A stretch of DNA of 64,000 nucleotides from Bradyrhizobium sp. SZCCHNS1050 (GTDB lineage Bacteria > Pseudomonadota > Alphaproteobacteria > Rhizobiales > Xanthobacteraceae): positions 310,001 through 374,000 of the forward strand of contig NZ_JAUETR010000001.1 of assembly GCF_032484785.1 (NCBI RefSeq), given 5' to 3'. Numbering within the stretch: the first letter of the stretch is position 1; each line of letters opens with the position of its first letter. The position numbers and the translations under genes were made by a program. Below the pieces are notes generated by a model. It saw only the letters and a program-made list of their open reading frames with translations, ran no database searches and had not been told where the DNA came from. Shown here one piece after another: positions 62,148-64,000 of this stretch.

Positions 62148-62603
62148 TCAGAACATCCCGTTGGGATTGGCCGACTGCTCGGGAACGGGCTGAACCGAAT
62201 CCCAATGCTCCTCGATCTTGCCGTCCTTGAGACGGAAGATGTCGACGATGGCGTTGCCGCGTGTGCCGGGCTCGCGGACGGCGTGAACGCGCAGCACGAC
62301 GAAGTCGCCGTCGACATGCACCTGCGTGATCCTGCTGTGCGACTGTGGGAATTTGGCCTTCAGAAATTCGATGAACTTGCGAAATCCCTCCGGGCCGTCC
62401 TCGGCGTTCGGATTGTGCTGGATGTAGGTGCCGAGATATTTCGACGCCGCCTCGAAATCCTTGCGATTGAGGCCCTGCTCATAGAAGTCGAGCACGATCG
62501 CCTTGTTGCGCTCCTCCTGGGCCGAATAGGCCCGCTGAGCCAGCACCGGTGTTGCGACCGTGGCGAACAGCACCGCGGCCACCGCGGCGAAACGCGTCAT
62601 CAT
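62148..62603 (-). CDS. secreted SnoaL/NTF2-like protein
   Basis: The 151-residue protein has a signal peptide (FAAVAAVLFATVATPVLA) and one SnoaL-like domain ('NKAIVLDFYEQGLNRKDFEA', 'YIQHNPNAEDGPEGFRKFIE', 'IVDIFRLKDGKIEEHWDSVQ'). The small cone-shaped fold serves as enzyme (cyclase, isomerase, hydrolase) or binding protein; here it is periplasmic. No partner is evident. Confidence 0.87.
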   Translation of the reverse strand: MMTRFAAVAAVLFATVATPVLAQRAYSAQEERNKAIVLDFYEQGLNRKDFEAASKYLGTYIQHNPNAEDGPEGFRKFIEFLKAKFPQSHSRITQVHVDGDFVVLRVHAVREPGTRGNAIVDIFRLKDGKIEEHWDSVQPVPEQSANPNGMF

Positions 62604-62717
62604 TCCGTCATCTCCCCCGGGGCGCAGATATGATGCAGCCGTTGCCCACCCCAGCTATTTCGGCTGTCGCCAGCTAAGCGGACTTCCCACGGGAAGTGAC
62701 CTCAAAGATGAGTGACC

Positions 62718-63518
62718 TCAATAATAGCGGTGGAGATGATGCACCGGGCCGTGGCCGTGTCCGACCGTGAAGCGATCGGCAGCCGCGATCGCGCCGGAGA
62801 TGAAGGCCTTGGCGTTGCGTACGGCCGCCTCGAGGCTCTCCCCCTTCGCCAGCCCTGCGGCCACGGCCGACGACAGCGAACACCCCGTGCCGTGGGTGTT
62901 CTTCGTGTCGATGCGCGGCGACGGCAATGGGATGCTGGTTGCTGATGTGATCAGGTAATCGGTGCTGTCGGCGCCCTGCCCGTGGCCGCCCTTGATCAGC
63001 ACGGCCGGACAGCCGAGCGCGAGCAGCCGGCGGCCTTGCGCCGCGATCGCCTCGTCCGAGGTCGCGACCGGCTCGTCCAGCAGCGCGGCCGCCTCGGGCA
63101 GGTTCGGCGTGATCAGCGACGCCCGCGGGATCAGCCGGCGGCGCAGCGCGTCGATCGCATCCTCCGGCAACAGCCGGGCGCCCGAGGTTGCGACCATCAC
63201 CGGATCGAGCACCACGTGCCGCGGCCGCCAGCGCGCGAGGCTTGCCGCAATGGCGTCGGCAATCGGCGCCTGCGCCACCATGCCGATCTTGACCGCGCCG
63301 ACGGCGAGGTCATCGAACACCGCGTCGATCTGCGCGGTGACGAAATCGGGCGGCACCAAGTGCACGCCGGTCACGCCCCTGGTGTTCTGGGCGGTCAGCG
63401 CCGTCAGCACCGAGGCGCCATAGACGCCGAGCGCCGCAAAGGTCTTGAGGTCGGCCTGGATACCGGCTCCCCCGGAGGAATCCGAACCGGCGATGGTAAG
63501 TGCGACGGGGGTGCTCAT
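62718..63518 (-). CDS. thiD: hydroxymethylpyrimidine/phosphomethylpyrimidine kinase
   Basis: The 266-residue kinase has '[20 protein letters not shown]', '[13 protein letters not shown]', and the anion-hole and catalytic loop '[19 protein letters not shown]'. It phosphorylates HMP and HMP-P in thiamine synthesis. The length is normal. It is solitary here, divergent from the Lrp-type gene; no thiamine riboswitch was recognised in the 120-bp gap. Confidence 0.95.
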   Translation of the reverse strand: MSTPVALTIAGSDSSGGAGIQADLKTFAALGVYGASVLTALTAQNTRGVTGVHLVPPDFVTAQIDAVFDDLAVGAVKIGMVAQAPIADAIAASLARWRPRHVVLDPVMVATSGARLLPEDAIDALRRRLIPRASLITPNLPEAAALLDEPVATSDEAIAAQGRRLLALGCPAVLIKGGHGQGADSTDYLITSATSIPLPSPRIDTKNTHGTGCSLSSAVAAGLAKGESLEAAVRNAKAFISGAIAAADRFTVGHGHGPVHHLHRYY

Positions 63519-63640
63519 GCCCCCTTCCTAGCGCGGGCCGGCCGCGCCCGGCAAGCAGGCCGGCCCACCGGAGAAAGCGTATCGACTTCGTCGGAAAACG
63601 CTATATTGAGGCGAAAGATGCCTTCCGGAGACAGCCCGCA

Positions 63641-63886
63641 ATGGTTCCCTTCTTCGTCCAGATCAAGTGCAAGCTTGGCCAGTCCTACACGGTCGCCAAT
63701 GCGCTGGCGGAAGCCGAGATCGCCTCCGAGATCTACTCGACGGCGGGAAATTACGACCTGCTGGTGAAGTTCTACGTCGACAATGCCACCGACATTGGCC
63801 ACTTCGTGAATGAGAAGGTCCAGGTCCTGCCCGGCATTCAGGACACCCACACCATCATCACGTTCAAGGCCTTCGGCGCCACCTGA
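63641..63886 (+). CDS. stand-alone Lrp/AsnC effector-domain (RAM) protein
   Basis: The 81-residue protein is only the Lrp/AsnC C-terminal ligand-binding domain ('QIKCKLGQSYTVANALAEAE', 'YSTAGNYDLLVKFYVD', 'VLPGIQDTHTIITFKAF'), without the DNA-binding HTH. Such proteins may bind amino acids and pair with full-length Lrp proteins. CGGAGACAG precedes ATG 63641. It is divergent from thiD, and a strong hairpin follows at 63955. Confidence 0.9.
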   Translation: MVPFFVQIKCKLGQSYTVANALAEAEIASEIYSTAGNYDLLVKFYVDNATDIGHFVNEKVQVLPGIQDTHTIITFKAFGAT

Positions 63887-63954
63887 CGAGGCGCTTTCTC
63901 ACCCGGCGCGGCCTGCCCGTCGGGGGCCTGCCTCAACACCTGCCTCACGACAAA

Positions 63955-63980
63955 GGCGCCCGTCGTGACCGACGGGCGCC
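63955..63980. terminator. hairpin terminator
   Basis: A perfect 11-bp stem (ggcgcccgtcg / cgacgggcgcc) with a tgac loop follows the Lrp-type gene by 68 bp. No U tract is visible, but the stem is strong; it may terminate this gene or a gene coming from the right. Confidence 0.6.
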
Positions 63981-64000
63981 GAGGTCCTGAAAATGGGTCA

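Noticed and set aside
63519..63640. Thiamine (TPP) riboswitch before thiD
   Set aside because: No THI-box-like core (CUGAGA / ACCYGA) was recognised in the gap; thiD seems unregulated by one here.

Overview
The window is a high-GC chromosomal segment of an alphaproteobacterium. It most likely comes from Bradyrhizobium or a close relative. This inference rests on the TrxR-like ferredoxin-NADP reductase, on DUF3551 and DUF3606 small proteins, on CtrA-type (TTAA-N7-TTAA) and GANTC sites, on a GPR/RgsE-like giant coiled-coil protein typical of polar-growing Rhizobiales, and on intergenic inverted repeats with CATTCCGGGGC ends. No rRNA or tRNA gene, IS element, prophage or CRISPR array was recognised.

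Region 1 (0-20 kb) is mostly core functions. It holds a DUF2147 secreted protein, a ferredoxin reductase with a nearby [2Fe-2S] ferredoxin, and a hotdog thioesterase. A small HPt protein is divergent from an 1870-residue membrane-anchored repeat protein, which is the best candidate here for unusual biology. An Mla-type lipid ABC transporter, an enolase-superfamily epimerase, an MFS permease, an unrecognised Ala/Pro-rich protein, a secreted caspase-like protein and a threonine dehydratase follow.

Region 2 (19.6-34.8 kb) has an LpxH-like phosphoesterase, pyruvate kinase, a tartrate/D-malate dehydrogenase with its MFS permease and divergent LysR regulator, glycogen debranching enzyme, and DUF3606. 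A gene-poor, repeat-rich stretch (28.2-30.6 kb) carries two small genes. Then come a VIT-family metal transporter, cytochrome b561, and a PepSY / response regulator / histidine kinase operon whose promoter carries three 14-bp tandem repeats.

Region 3 (35-41.3 kb) is an arsenic-response cluster. The minus-strand operon is arsR-arsC-acr3. The plus-strand genes are a second arsR, an ArsO-type flavoprotein and an MFS permease, with related operators before the second arsR and before arsO. A Crp/Fnr regulator and a cytochrome c556-like protein, sharing a perfect palindrome, sit between the two arms.

Region 4 (41.4-53 kb) has a CSS-EAL phosphodiesterase, a CHRD protein and a TetR regulator. A GntR-controlled aromatic catabolic operon (extradiol dioxygenase, flavin hydroxylase, MFS importer, FAH hydrolase) and an EmrAB-type efflux pair follow.

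Region 5 (53.2-64 kb) contains nine tightly packed minus-strand genes (alpha/beta hydrolase, membrane protein, YcaC-like hydrolase, XapX, amidohydrolase, DoxX, VOC, porin, DUF1275). They are divergent from an AraC regulator and look like one unassigned uptake and degradation operon. A SnoaL-like protein, thiD and a stand-alone Lrp/AsnC effector domain close the window. All names come from reading the translated sequences; no database search was run.
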